The notes below the pieces were generated by a model. The model did not search any database. It saw only the letters and a program-made list of their open reading frames with translations, and had not been told where the DNA came from. From Cudoniella acicularis (lineage: Eukaryota > Ascomycota > Leotiomycetes > Helotiales > Helotiaceae), in the NCBI GenBank assembly GCA_013054445.1, contig JAAMPI010001677.1, forward strand, positions 1 through 11,497: a DNA stretch of 11,497 nucleotides. The letters are read 5' to 3'. This document shows positions 1 to 9,213 of the stretch, piece by piece (within the stretch, counting starts at the first letter, position 1; every line of letters begins with the position of its first letter). Position numbers and translations under genes: made by a program.

Positions 1-49
1 ATTAGGAGAAATAATTAGGAGAATAATTAAGAGAATAATTAAAAGATTA
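1..49. repeat. AT-rich 12-bp tandem repeat, four degenerate units
   Basis: Four adjacent units are visible at 1-13, 14-25, 26-37 and 38-49. They resemble attaggagaata, with G-to-A drift in the later copies (attaagagaata, attaaaagatta). The array probably continues to the left of the window. It sits directly beside the palindromic block at 70-210 and may be internal to the same element. No coding potential is seen. Confidence 0.6.
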
Positions 50-69
50 AATAAAAGTATATCTTCATT

Positions 70-210
70 TTTATACGGGTTCTTAGCAACCTACGGGTAT
101 GCCCACCTACCCGCGGGTCTATCCGTAGATGGGTACCCGTGCATGGGTATACCCGCGGGTAGGAGTAACTCTCCTTACTCCTACCCACGGGTACCCATCG
201 AGCAGCCTAG
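70..210. mobile_element. Palindrome-rich block, candidate end of a hAT-type DNA transposon
   Basis: The block is dense in gggta/taccc words in both orientations, such as gggtacccgtgcatgggta and tacccgcgggta. Its core is an inverted repeat with 19-nt arms at 150-168 and 175-193, one mismatch and a 6-nt loop. Read from the right edge on the minus strand, the sequence begins ctaggctgctcgatgggtac. A pyrimidine-AG start followed by short subterminal palindromes is how many fungal and plant hAT elements end. If so, the terminus lies at about 209-210 and the element extends left out of the window, with 211-218 (aaatgatt) as the adjacent candidate 8-bp target-site copy. No transposase is visible, so this assignment is inference. 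Confidence 0.35.
150..193. repeat. Near-perfect inverted repeat (hairpin), 19-nt arms
   Basis: The left arm tacccgcgggtaggagtaa (150-168) pairs with the right arm ttactcctacccacgggta (175-193) around the loop ctctcc (169-174). There is one mismatch. Similarity continues a few bases outward with a 2-nt indel. The structure is read directly from the bases; its function is unknown. Confidence 0.85.
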
Positions 211-1539
211 AAATGATTAACGTGCAGAATTGGAAGACGTGGAAATGAGCACCTTTCTTGTGATCCGAGGGATATTTCCTTAGCAAGAGTTAATGAAATT
301 GATCAGCTATAATATTTCTAGCCTTTCAAAAGATTTCGCATCCAAGTAATCCAAAATCTTGTTCCCGCGTGGCCTATTTCTTGGGTAATCTCAGACGACA
401 ATTTTGTTCTTTCGCATCTAACTTGTTAAGTTGGTATCGGCGCTCTGCTCAGGCACTACTTACCCTCGCCTCACCCTCTGCTCAGGTTACTCAGTCACGT
501 TCCTACTCTCACCTACTATTCGGCTCTGCCGTGCGGAAGTTGTCAACTTTACAAAACTCTATTCAGGGGGACCAAGTCGGCTCCTCGGGAGCCCAAATAG
601 GATTCCCTCAAAAATATATCTTTCCAATCTAGATTAGGAGCCCCTATTATATTCTTATAGAAGATTATCATTCGCGGTACTTATTCATATTTCGCTAACT
701 CCCGGTTAAATAACCCCTATGAACCATGTGCGAATGGACTAGAAGGGGCCCAAATCCGCTCCGCCAAGAATCATTAATAAGTTCGACAGGGAAGCGAGAA
801 CGGACACCATTACGATATTTTAATAGGTTCAAAGAAGTGGCTGTGTTACAGGCAACAGGATCTGCAAAACTCTATGTATAGATAACATGAAAACTGTAAC
901 CGATTCTCAGAGGAGCCAGAAGAGGCCCCCTGGAGCATGATCCATCCACTATCGCCCTCGCCTTCGACTCACCCTTACTCGCCATAACTTACCCTTGGCC
1001 GCCGGTAAAGCAGCTCTACTCACCTTTCCGAGAAGAAACAGATTTTATTCATGTTAGGATTGGCGTATAATAATGAGCTGTTATCTGTGCCACTTACGGC
1101 TTCCGCTGAATTTAGACATCTGAGATCACGTATCAACGACATAAACAAATAGAAGCTTAAACCAACTTGCTTTATAAAATAAGCAAGAATACGTCCCTTT
1201 AATTGAGAATAGTGCAAACTGCACTAGATATCAAAGTACTGAAAATGGGAAAATTGGTAGTAGGCGAGCAGGATGCACAGGCACAGAGAAACATTTTTAT
1301 GCCAGTCAAAATAATATTTTGAAGATACTAGCAGCTAGCTAAAAAATACAAAAACCCAAAACCTCCCCACTAAAAGAATTGGAAAAAAAAAAAAAAACTC
1401 CGATAAACAAATGCATGTATAACCACTCGCCTCCCCTCAACCTCTAATGCGTATAACAAAAAAAAGAAAATGTCACATGGTTCATTCCCCAATCTATTTT
1501 CCAAGAGAGACAAGAAGCCAGGATTTCGTTCTTAAACCC
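211..1539. other. Gene-free stretch left of the CVNH gene
   Basis: No open frame here resembles a known protein; the frames are short (under 90 codons) and of low quality. It holds small direct repeats (ctctgctcagg at 443-453 and 476-486; caaaactctat twice between 545 and 880) and a 15-nt A-run at 1383-1397. C/T-rich blocks at 440-520 and 950-1020 look loosely alike, as in an old degenerate repeat. The rightmost few hundred bases should include the 3' untranslated region of the minus-strand CVNH gene. Confidence 0.5.
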
Positions 1540-2044
1540 TTAGTTGAAAAGCAGGTGTCCGTTGCCGTCATAAGCAAGACTCGCATCTAGTTAAAAATTA
1601 GCTCTGTCCAGCAATAATATTTTAAGATATAAGAAGAATATTTACCAAGGTTCAACCCAACTGGACTCTTATTCCCATTAGCATCAGCACAATTACAGTT
1701 AAGTACTGCGCTAGCAAGCGAGCATCCATCGCAGCTACTCCCGAAACCACCACTAAAAATTCGGAACCCATTAGCTTCATTCATACAAAACGACTTCAAC
1801 GTTCGGATATAGGTACTTACCCGCCAACAGACATCTCGCCATTGGTATTAACAATGTATAGATTGAGATCGATTTGGGGGTGGAAACTGCCGCAGTCGGT
1901 GTTCAAAACGTAGTAATCGAGCGTGCTATATAGGCAACTTTCGAACCAGCCACCGGAGCGTTTCTGATTCTGGATTATGGGTCCGGCGGTGACGATTGCT
2001 GGTGCTGCCAAGCTGGCGAGGAAGATGATGCTTGAGAATTGCAT
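1540..2044 (-). CDS. Secreted cyanovirin-N homology (CVNH) lectin-like protein, three exons
   Basis: On the minus strand the model joins exon 1 (2044-1821), exon 2 (1752-1646) and exon 3 (1586-1540). The introns are 1753-1820 (68 nt, GTAAGT...TTTTTAG) and 1587-1645 (59 nt, GTAAAT...AACTAG). The 378-nt CDS encodes 125 residues. Residues 1-20 form a signal peptide ending near IVTA, and a Lys-Arg pair at 28-29 could be a Kex2 site. Two tandem CVNH repeats follow: residues about 31-77 (Cys37, Cys51, IDLN, NTNGE) and about 78-125 (Cys82, Cys85, Cys94, Cys96, VGLNLD, YDGNGHLLF). The C37-C51 spacing matches the first disulfide of cyanovirin-N. Known for the family: compact beta-sheet folds that often bind high-mannose glycans; in fungi the role is mostly undefined. 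I chose the ATG at 2044 because a good TATA box lies downstream of the longer in-frame ATG at 2308, which would therefore not be transcribed, and because the signal peptide starts there. Glycan binding is inferred, not shown. Confidence 0.85.
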
Positions 2045-2196
2045 GTTGGAGGTGGATAGTTGGGTATGGGGTAAAATTTGAAGTGGAATTGAGGGAGTTG
2101 TTGAGGGTCGCTTGCTGGTTAAGGATATTGAAAGGCTTGTAGTGAAGATGGAAATGAAGGTGATATCGAGCTTAGAATCTGGAAGAACTCCAATTC

Positions 2197-2205
2197 TTTT
2201 ATATA
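2197..2205 (-). promoter_or_regulatory. TATA box of the CVNH gene
   Basis: The minus strand reads TATATAAAA, 153 bp upstream of the chosen ATG. A pyrimidine-rich, CAAC-containing leader leads into the start codon (AAC before ATG, with A at -3). The spacing fits a 5' untranslated region of roughly 100 nt, as is common in filamentous fungi. Confidence 0.55.
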
Positions 2206-4826
2206 TTTCTTCCCTACTTTCGTGAGCTGAGAGCTCGGTACGGAACTGCCTCCATCGTAATCTCTCCCCCTTCCACAGCCTCTTTCCTTCAGGGCTCACC
2301 ACTCCCATCTATTAATCCTAGGAAAAATATGCCGTAAGTGCATAATTCACCTTGTACCGCCGCGAATACCAGCCACCATCAAGTCCACAAATCTTATTCA
2401 AGGAGGGAAGGAAAAGCTTCACGTAGTTGATAAGGTGGCAAAGTACCTTCATCACTGCGTGGATTGGAGCCAAAATGAATGACTTTGGAATCTCAAGTGG
2501 ACTATTGTAGGAGTCATCTTTAATCAATCGGGATTTTCATGAGGAATACTGGACGTACCCCAGTTCATTTGACGTTTTCTCATAGCCGAAATTAGCTGAT
2601 TTCAGGGACATTCTAGCTCGTGTTAAAAAGATACATACCTAAAATCCTCACTTCAATCTGTTTGATTCCAAATCAGCAAGGAGAACCACGAGTTTTCGAT
2701 TTTCTGCCTTTAATTTCCTGATATTTATTTAGTATATCAAAACGCTTGGATTATTTTATATAGTGCATATACTAGTTATTATAGAGTTAATTCAACTCCA
2801 GATGAAAATTCAAGACCTGCTAATGAGTTTATGATCTATTCGCTCGAAGTTTGACATTCTTTCGCCCTGTATTGTTCGCCGCTTTCGGAATTTGCGTTGA
2901 TATTTCTAATCTAAAACAAGCCAACAACAACAAATTTACCCGTCTTTAATTAACTCCCACTCTTTCTATCCCCTTTCCGTAGCGCATTCAAAAGAATATT
3001 TCGCACCAAACTCAAACTCAACACTTCTAAAAATAATCTCCTGATTCCTAAACAACCGAACTCCCTCGCCTGTCCTTTTTCCGCAATCAATTGGCTCAAC
3101 CGTAACTCCTCCCTCCATCCATTCATACAAGCAAGCATACTTCCAATCCTATTCTACGGTAGGCATTCTTTAACGGTGTCGAATTCGGAATTATACTGCT
3201 GCTGCTGCTGTCTTGCTTGTTTTATCTAGGACTCGATTCTGAGATGCGCAGATGCTTATACGGAGAGGCTGAGGATCATGCTTAAACTCGATATGACATG
3301 ATATATCATTGTTGCTTACTTATTACTGGTTTTAGCCTTACTCATAATAGGCGAAGAGAGTGAGTGCATGAAGCTCGCGTAGACGAGTGATTGGATAGGG
3401 GTTCTTGCCAACACTAACGCCGGCAGGACTGGAGTACGTAATTGGTCAGGGGCTAGTATCTGAAACTCCTCAAGTAGGATGGAGCGAGCGAACAAATAAA
3501 TGGATAGATCATGAATAAGCAAGATTCACAGCCCTAAACCTCGACACTGCGGCCGGCGTGACATGTCGATTCAGACAACAAAAAAAAAAAATCAGTAGTA
3601 AAAATTCCTAATCCTAAAAGACTAGAAGCTTAAAATGGAATGTAGAATATAAAGGTCCTGGGACGGATTCCTCTTACCTATATAAACACGATATAATGAG
3701 CGCAAAACTATACAATATCCAGGTCGAAAGCCTCTCTGTCATGTATAATCTACGAAATAAATTCCTAATTCTCTTGTATATTGCTCAAGAACCGAAAAGC
3801 CCAAGCCTATACTACTAAGGGTACAAGTATCTAGCAGAAGCTGAGAATTTAAGCAAGTATGTTTTTTCTTATCACTCTCTCTCGTCTTTGAACCCTAGAA
3901 AGGGATCACGTACATGTGGGAGAATGTAATATCGCAAGCTCTAATTAAGAAAGGTTAATTTTCTATTTCTCGGATCCTGAACTTAAGGAACGTGCTTATA
4001 AGCTCGGATGCTTCTTTTGAGTGGTTAAAATACACGAGAGACTTAAGAGAGCCTTATGTCGACGAGTCTGCCTTCTTCCCTTAGGGGTTTATTATAGCAT
4101 AAATAAAATACAGAGAAGCGGGGGGTTTTTTTTCTGTCTTGTTTCTATTCCTCACGACAGAGCCAATTGACACTGCTCTCTAAGCGAGATCAGTGAGAAG
4201 GGGAAAAGAGCATCGTTGTTGGCTGGGAATAGAACGCATGATAGAGGATCATACGCTATACTCAGCCTCGTATGCCTTAGATGTTGTTCAAGGTAATGTT
4301 GAGGGTGTACAGTACAAGGCGAATAAGATTTATCCTGTCTATAATTTCATTCCCCTCCACCCCCGCGCCCCACACTCCAACAAAGCCTCTCTCATCATCA
4401 TGCAGCAATACCCCTCCTCGCTCCACATCATCTCCACAGCCGCACGCACACGATTTAACCATGCGAAGCATTGGCTATGGATGATGGGAACCGAAACCTT
4501 ATTCCAACATATCCTGTTGTCTCATGTTATTTTAGTCAGTAACCGGGTGTGAATCCTTTTTCCATCTGCCTCTTTCGTGTGCGTATACGCCTTTTTTCTA
4601 TCGGTTTAATTTGGTTGAGTCAAAAGTCACGTTATAGTATATACGAGGGAGGTGGAGGAAAAACAAGAAGAAGGCTGCGTGTTGGTGACGGTTTGTCTTG
4701 ACGATATGACAGTGATGTGGAGGGGAAGGTGAGGGGTAAGATTGTGTGGACGCGATAGGTTAAATTAGATTATTATTCATGTAAGGCTATTTATTTTATT
4801 TAATATTTGAGAAAAAAGGATTTAAG
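2206..4826. other. Long gene-free stretch between the CVNH and transporter-glycosyltransferase genes
   Basis: I see no protein I recognise on either strand, and no convincing splice-linked exons. Contents worth recording are a (CTG)5 microsatellite at 3196-3210, an 11-12-nt A-run near 3580-3591, and a TATATAAA word at 3679-3686 followed by only a 40-codon frame (3696-3818). A 119-codon frame at 4193-4552 has no recognisable domain. The right few hundred bases should contain the 3' untranslated region of the gene ending at 4827. For an ascomycete this is a sparse region, consistent with eroded repeats or non-coding transcription. Confidence 0.5.
3196..3210. repeat. (CTG)5 microsatellite
   Basis: Five uninterrupted CTG triplets lie in otherwise non-coding sequence. 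I find no reading frame through them that looks coding. Confidence 0.8.
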
Positions 4827-7643
4827 TCAAGGCGAGAGCAACCTATAGCCCTCCACCTCAGGACCACTCCATTTCTCACCATAAGGATTCGTTTCCGCAC
4901 CAGAGAGGAAGGCGTCGTGCGCGCTGCAGATGACATCCATCCAAGAGCCAGGTTCGTATTTTGCGCTCCACTTGCCCTTCTCATCAGCCTCCATCTCATC
5001 TCTTAATTTCCACGGGAAAACAAAAGGCGAAAGGAAGGGAAGACTAACCTGATTATGAATATGATACGCCCACGCCCCCTTGAAGAAGTTTTCCACTGTA
5101 CGGTTATTCTCCCCAGGATTGGCAACAACAACTGGATTTCCATTGAAGCCAGCCCACTCACCACTCTTTGGTACTGCCTTAAACACACTGGCAAAATCAG
5201 AAAAGCAAGGAACAGCGCATTTGTAACCTCTCTTCTCATTCTCGGCGACTAGAGCGCCTGCGGGGTCGAAGAATGCGTTTTCGAATTTGAAAAGCCCTTG
5301 TTGGGTGGAGATATCATCGCGACCTTCGGCGACGAGTATGCGATATAAAGCTTTGAAATGGTACGAAAGACCAATACGCACGCCCCCCCAGAGAATATAG
5401 GAGGAAATGGAAGACATGGCAGGCAAAGCGACAAGAGCATTGTTATACCATTCGTGTTCACCCCAGCGTTCGGCGAAGGGGAGAGAGGGGAGGAGAAGAG
5501 GGCGTAAGTCCCGGAGGAGGATCATATCGACGTCGAGGTAGACGCCGCCGTGGAGGTGGAGGATAATGAGTCGCGCGGCGTCGGAGACGGCGACGGTGAA
5601 GGTGATTATTTGAGGGGGTGCGTTGGGAGGGTAGATTTGTAGCCAGTCTTTACCTGAGGAATCTCGTATTATGGAGTCTGCTACGATGGTTTCCCCCTTT
5701 GAATTTGGTTTGTTGGGGGAGGTGTAGAATCGTGCGCGATCGAGGGGATCAAGGTCTTTGAACTCGGGGAGAGGGACGCGGGATGGAAGACTCCATTCTT
5801 TGAGAGCGATATCGCCTGTATCGAGAAATGGCATGAATTTTCGGAATTTAGGGGATGAACGCCAGGTTTGGAGGGCGGTCGGGTGCTGGTCGGTGTTGAG
5901 CCATATCCAGAGGCGGGAGCAAGGTAGGTTTTGCGTGAAGAGGTAGGATTTGATGAAGAGTTCTGTGCGCCAGGAGGGAGGACCCGTCCACCATAGATGG
6001 AAGGGGATTATTGGGCCTTCACATATCGGGCTTGTCTCGTTTGATTGTTGGGGGGCAGAAGGTTGAGAGTCGGGAATGTAGAGGTAGTCTTTCTGATTGG
6101 CGGAGAGGAAGTCGAGGCAAGAGCGGTAGTCGAGAATGAGATCTGGGTCGCTGTATGATCCTCGACAGTGCTCTACCAGAAGAGTGAGATTGGCGTGTGT
6201 AAGAGCGTGTGGACGTGCTCCCAAGTATCCTTGTTCACCGCGAACAAGTGGTAAAAACGAGTTGGTTTCGCTGGCTTCTCCGCTGCTCCAGGTAAATCCT
6301 ACGAAGCCCGCGCCGCTGAGAATCACGACCCCAGCAACAACCCATCGATATGGAAGCCTAGAGTAATAATTTGAGAAATTTATTCTCTGCGAGCGTTGCG
6401 CCAGATTCAGCGAGAAGACCTCATTGCCGGTGACGAACAGTAATCCCGCAATCAGGCAGACGCCCAACCCAACCAATTGCCAAGATGATATTTTCGAGGA
6501 TCCAAAAAGGGGTAATTGGATGATATTTACAAACAAGCTCCAAAATATCGTAAATGATGCTGAGGTTTCCTGAACTAGAAGAACGGTTGATACGAGCAAG
6601 ATGGAACAGCATATAGCCCCGAGAAGAATGTATGCCCAGAAAACGTGCTCATTTAGGAAGTAACAGTTTCGAGATATATGGCCTAGTTCACCAGACCATA
6701 AGAGCACGGGAGCTATTATCACAGCTCCCACCAATGAAATCTGACTGAGCAAACGTCGAGAGGATGCTGTGGCTCTGGCTGAGGGCCGCACAGTCGAACC
6801 AGAGAGTTCGCCATCAGAAGACGCAACAGTGCGATACTGCTCAGAAACGCGGGGTAATATTCCTTGCAACTTGCTAGTATACTCCATTTGTAGAGTGCAT
6901 ACAGCAGTAGTGGTGGCCAACAGAACTGCCTTCCAGAGGATATTGCTCGATAAGATGACTCCGGATCGGTAACAGGCAATGATGGTACCCACTGAAATGG
7001 TAATAAAAGCGGATATTGAGCTATCTGCAACAGCTGAAGAGACAGTCCAGCTTTTGATTCGAATGAGCTTGAGTAACACCAAGAATATGGGAATCGCAAG
7101 CCCAAGAGACAAAAAATACACCTCGACGGGCGAATTGAAAAGCACGTGAGCTCCAAAAATTGTTTGTGCCGCAACCCCGATTGCTAGCCATAACACATCA
7201 AAAGGGAGATGCTTCCATGATGGCTGTCTGAAAGAGCTGGCATAATCTTCCTCGTCGACATTGTTGCCGACGGGTTCATCATCAAGATTGAAATTCTGTG
7301 CCGCAGACCACCTGCGACGAGAATTTGGGGTGGAAGCCTGATCCCCGATTGCTGGAAAGAATCCTGCAAGGACTAGAAGCACGAAGCTTAAGAACAACCG
7401 AATGAAGGTGATCGTGTACGGATAATTGAACTGCAGCGTCTCGGCCCAAGGAAGGTGTAGTGGGCCATCTAAAGAAACCGGATTAGGAGGTCAAAGGCTT
7501 GGAGCTAAAATGTGGACAGAATGCGCACCTTGTAAAATGGGCCTCGAAAGCAGAACTCCAAATGAACCAAGCCCAACGCCTGTAATTAAAACCAGTATAT
7601 AGAAGCGATCCCCTTTCGAAGAAACATGCGGTGCTTGAGGCAT
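4827..7643 (-). CDS. Nucleotide-sugar-transporter-like / GT32-like glycosyltransferase fusion protein
   Basis: Exon 1 is 7643-7529 (ATG in good context, 38 codons plus one base). A 60-nt intron (7469-7528, GTGCGC...TTTAG, with a CTAAT branch-like word) joins it to exon 2 from 7468. The frame then runs open to TGA at 4827-4829, giving 918 residues. Helices are predicted at about 14-33, 55-76, 129-149, 155-174, 185-205, 213-233, 280-300, 313-337, 343-361 and 368-386, a ten-helix pattern like nucleotide-sugar transporters of the drug/metabolite-transporter superfamily. An eleventh helix follows at about 414-432. Residues about 525-847 resemble the DXD sugar-binding glycosyltransferase family (Gly_transf_sug, GT32-like): IPFHLWWTG opens it, and SDAARL then LHGGVYLDVDM carries the metal/nucleotide-binding DVD at 684-686. 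Sequons at Asn465, Asn515 and Asn827 fall in the part predicted to be lumenal. Likely role: glycan synthesis in the Golgi/ER; sugar, acceptor and transport activity are not determinable here. A possible in-frame 72-nt intron (4977-5048, GTTAGT...GAAG) would shorten it to 894 residues. The single continuous exon argues against two fused gene models. Confidence 0.8.
4977..5048 (-). other. Candidate optional in-frame intron (72 nt) in the glycosyltransferase region
   Basis: The minus strand reads CAG then GTTAGT at 5048 and ends GATGAGAAG at 4977. Removal keeps the frame (24 codons) and joins HNQ directly to GKWSAKYEPGSWMDV. The excised residues start VSLPFLSPFVFPW, a hydrophobic insert with a pyrimidine-rich coding strand, which looks more like intron than catalytic domain. 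There is no stop inside, so retention also gives a full-length protein. A transcript would settle it. Confidence 0.5.
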
Positions 7644-7768
7644 AATTAGTGAGCCAAGCAGAGGAAGGAAGAAAGTCGCGAAAGAAAAGGAGAGGCCATT
7701 TTGTGAGATTGCTGCTTAGCTATGGCTGTGCTCGGTAATCGATGAGACGCTGTGGCTGGATACATTAG

Positions 7769-7787
7769 ACCCCTGAGTAACAGGGGT
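7769..7787. repeat. Perfect 7-bp inverted repeat
   Basis: ACCCCTG (7769-7775) and CAGGGGT (7781-7787) pair around a 5-nt loop. A second small hairpin lies about 75 bp to the right. They may be remnants of a small element or transcript structures in the leader region of the fusion gene. Confidence 0.6.
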
Positions 7788-7861
7788 TCTTCAGGTGTCT
7801 CCCGCTTCCGAAACCTGGGGAAAAATACAGGAGATCCTAGACATTTTAGAGGTCTTCAGCC

Positions 7862-7884
7862 CTACAGAAGTATAAGCTCTGTAG
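7862..7884. repeat. Perfect 7-bp inverted repeat
   Basis: CTACAGA (7862-7868) and TCTGTAG (7878-7884) pair around a 9-nt loop, at the border of an AT-rich patch. No role is known. Confidence 0.55.
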
Positions 7885-8393
7885 AATTTAGAAGGATAGT
7901 ATTCTTAGAATATTAGATACTTTAGATTTACTTTACTTGGAGAGGCAATTGGAATAGGGTTGAAATTATGAGACGGCGCACCCTCGCTAATATTTCGCCA
8001 ACACCCACTAACCTCCAGCACATCCTCCCTGGGTTACAGCGCAATGTACCAAGAATTCTTTTCAAATCGGATTCCTCTCCCCAAGCAACAATAAATATGT
8101 AAATTAAATGCGAACACTGCAACTGTCGTTTGCACTGGCGATAAATATTTTACCAGCATATACACGGCTTAAAATAGATGACTTCAAGTCAGTTACGAGG
8201 TGGATGCGACGAGGACATTGTCATTTCTTTAAGACCTTGGATCTTGGACTTCAGTAGGGTATGCTAGGAGCTTCTTTTTGCACGGCCAATAATGGAAGCC
8301 AAGCGCACAAGGGACATGTGCTGTATTAGTGAACGACTATGTGTATTTCAAAACTCAAACGAGCCTCTTTTTGCGACTGAGCGGCCTCATGCT

Positions 8394-8432
8394 CGGATCC
8401 GGTCGGACTTAAGCGAGACCCCGATCTCGGGG
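8394..8432. promoter_or_regulatory. GC-rich palindromic cluster upstream of SEC72
   Basis: CGGATCCG (8394-8401) is a perfect palindrome followed by GTCGG, so two CGG triplets lie close together, as in binding sites of fungal Zn2Cys6 regulators. At 8414-8432 CGAGA can pair with TCTCG, or CCCCGA with TCGGGG. It stands out from AT-rich surroundings about 200 bp before the SEC72 start. Function as an operator is inference only. Confidence 0.25.
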
Positions 8433-8616
8433 ATAATCACAAAATGATTAGCGTTAAATTAAATTCAAAGCTCAGCCTTGCAGAATGGTAAAGCTGTCCT
8501 CATTATTTGGACTGAAAACACAAACAATACATCGCATATCTAATAAAGATCTGTCTAAAGAAGCCATCGCACAAGCAAACAAACAACCGACCTAGCGACT
8601 ACAGAGAAGAATTACC

Positions 8617-9213
8617 ATGGAGGACTCCGAGACTTTCACGCAGCTCCCTATTCGCATGGACCCCACCTCCAAAGCCATCACCACAACCTCCAAATCGCGC
8701 GCCCTCGAAGAAGAACTCGCAACCCTCAACAGCCTCCACAAATCCCTCCTACAACTCGAATCGCCCGTTCCTCCTCCCCCGATTCCAGTCAACCAAAAGC
8801 GCTCAGCGAACATCACGAAGCTACGAGAGTCGGGAAACGCGGAGTTCAGAAAGGGCAAGCACTCAGAGGCTATCAAATACTATGGTTTGGGTCTACAGAT
8901 GGCCCTGGGAAGACCATTATGGGAGCCGAGTGGGCTTGTGAGGGATGAGGTCGCTGGTCTTTATGCCAATCGCGCACAAGCACACATGGCCTTGTCGAAC
9001 TGGGTTGAGGGGTCCGTTGATGCAGAGGCTAGCGTTGAGGCGAAGAAAGGCGGTAATGCGAAGGCTTGGTGGAGAAAGGGCAGATGCTTGGTGGAGATGG
9101 GAAGATTAGAGGAGGCGAAAGACTGGGTTGGAAGAGGTTTGGAGATAGAGGGTGACGAGGCTGATCTGCAAGGCTTGTTAAAGGAGATTGAGGCCAAGGA
9201 AAAGAAGGCATGA
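8617..9213 (+). CDS. SEC72: Sec72-type TPR subunit of the Sec62/Sec63 ER translocation complex
   Basis: This is an intronless frame of 198 residues starting at ATTACCATGG (A at -3, G at +4). The N-terminal 60 residues (FTQLPIRMDP..., a leucine-rich helix at about 30-48, then VPPPPIPVN) match the layout I recall for Sec72 of filamentous fungi. Tetratricopeptide repeats follow at about 67-100 (LRESGNAEFRKGKHSEAIKYY), 112-144 (VAGLYANRAQAHMAL) and 148-181 (AKAWWRKGRCLVEMGRLEEA), then an acidic/lysine-rich tail. Length agrees with yeast Sec72 (about 193 residues). Known role: cytosolic, peripheral partner of Sec71 on the Sec63 complex, aiding post-translational import into the ER, with the TPR groove contacting cytosolic Hsp70. 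There is no signal peptide or membrane helix, as expected. The main alternative is another small TPR co-chaperone; the N-terminal motif makes Sec72 more likely. Confidence 0.85.
   Translation: MEDSETFTQLPIRMDPTSKAITTTSKSRALEEELATLNSLHKSLLQLESPVPPPPIPVNQKRSANITKLRESGNAEFRKGKHSEAIKYYGLGLQMALGRPLWEPSGLVRDEVAGLYANRAQAHMALSNWVEGSVDAEASVEAKKGGNAKAWWRKGRCLVEMGRLEEAKDWVGRGLEIEGDEADLQGLLKEIEAKEKKA

Larger units (their letters stand above)
7644..8616. other. Divergent intergenic region, shared promoter space
   Basis: The fusion gene starts leftward at 7643 and SEC72 starts rightward at 8617, so this interval must hold both promoters. I see no strong TATA box for either. It contains small hairpins at 7769-7787 and 7862-7884, AT-rich sequence at 7880-7930, and a GC-rich cluster at 8394-8432. 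No coding frame of quality is present. Confidence 0.6.

Noticed and set aside
443..486. 11-bp direct repeat ctctgctcagg and the similar C/T-rich block near 950-1020 as a defined transposon
   Set aside because: The repeats are too short and the blocks too diverged to define element ends or a family.
1817..2308. A longer in-frame start for the CVNH protein at 2308 (163-codon frame)
   Set aside because: The TATA box at 2197-2205 lies inside the extension, the extra residues are not protein-like, and they would bury the signal peptide.
2950..3522. Two short minus-strand frames (62 and 68 codons)
   Set aside because: There is no recognisable motif, and I could not link them by credible splice sites into a larger protein.
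3679..3818. TATATAAA word followed by a 40-codon open frame
   Set aside because: The frame is tiny and compositionally unremarkable. The TATA word lies almost at the ATG, so the spacing does not fit a fungal promoter.
4193..4552. A 119-codon plus-strand open frame downstream of the fusion gene
   Set aside because: It has no recognisable domain or signal peptide, low-complexity stretches and no clear promoter. It lies antisense to the probable 3' flank of the neighbouring gene.
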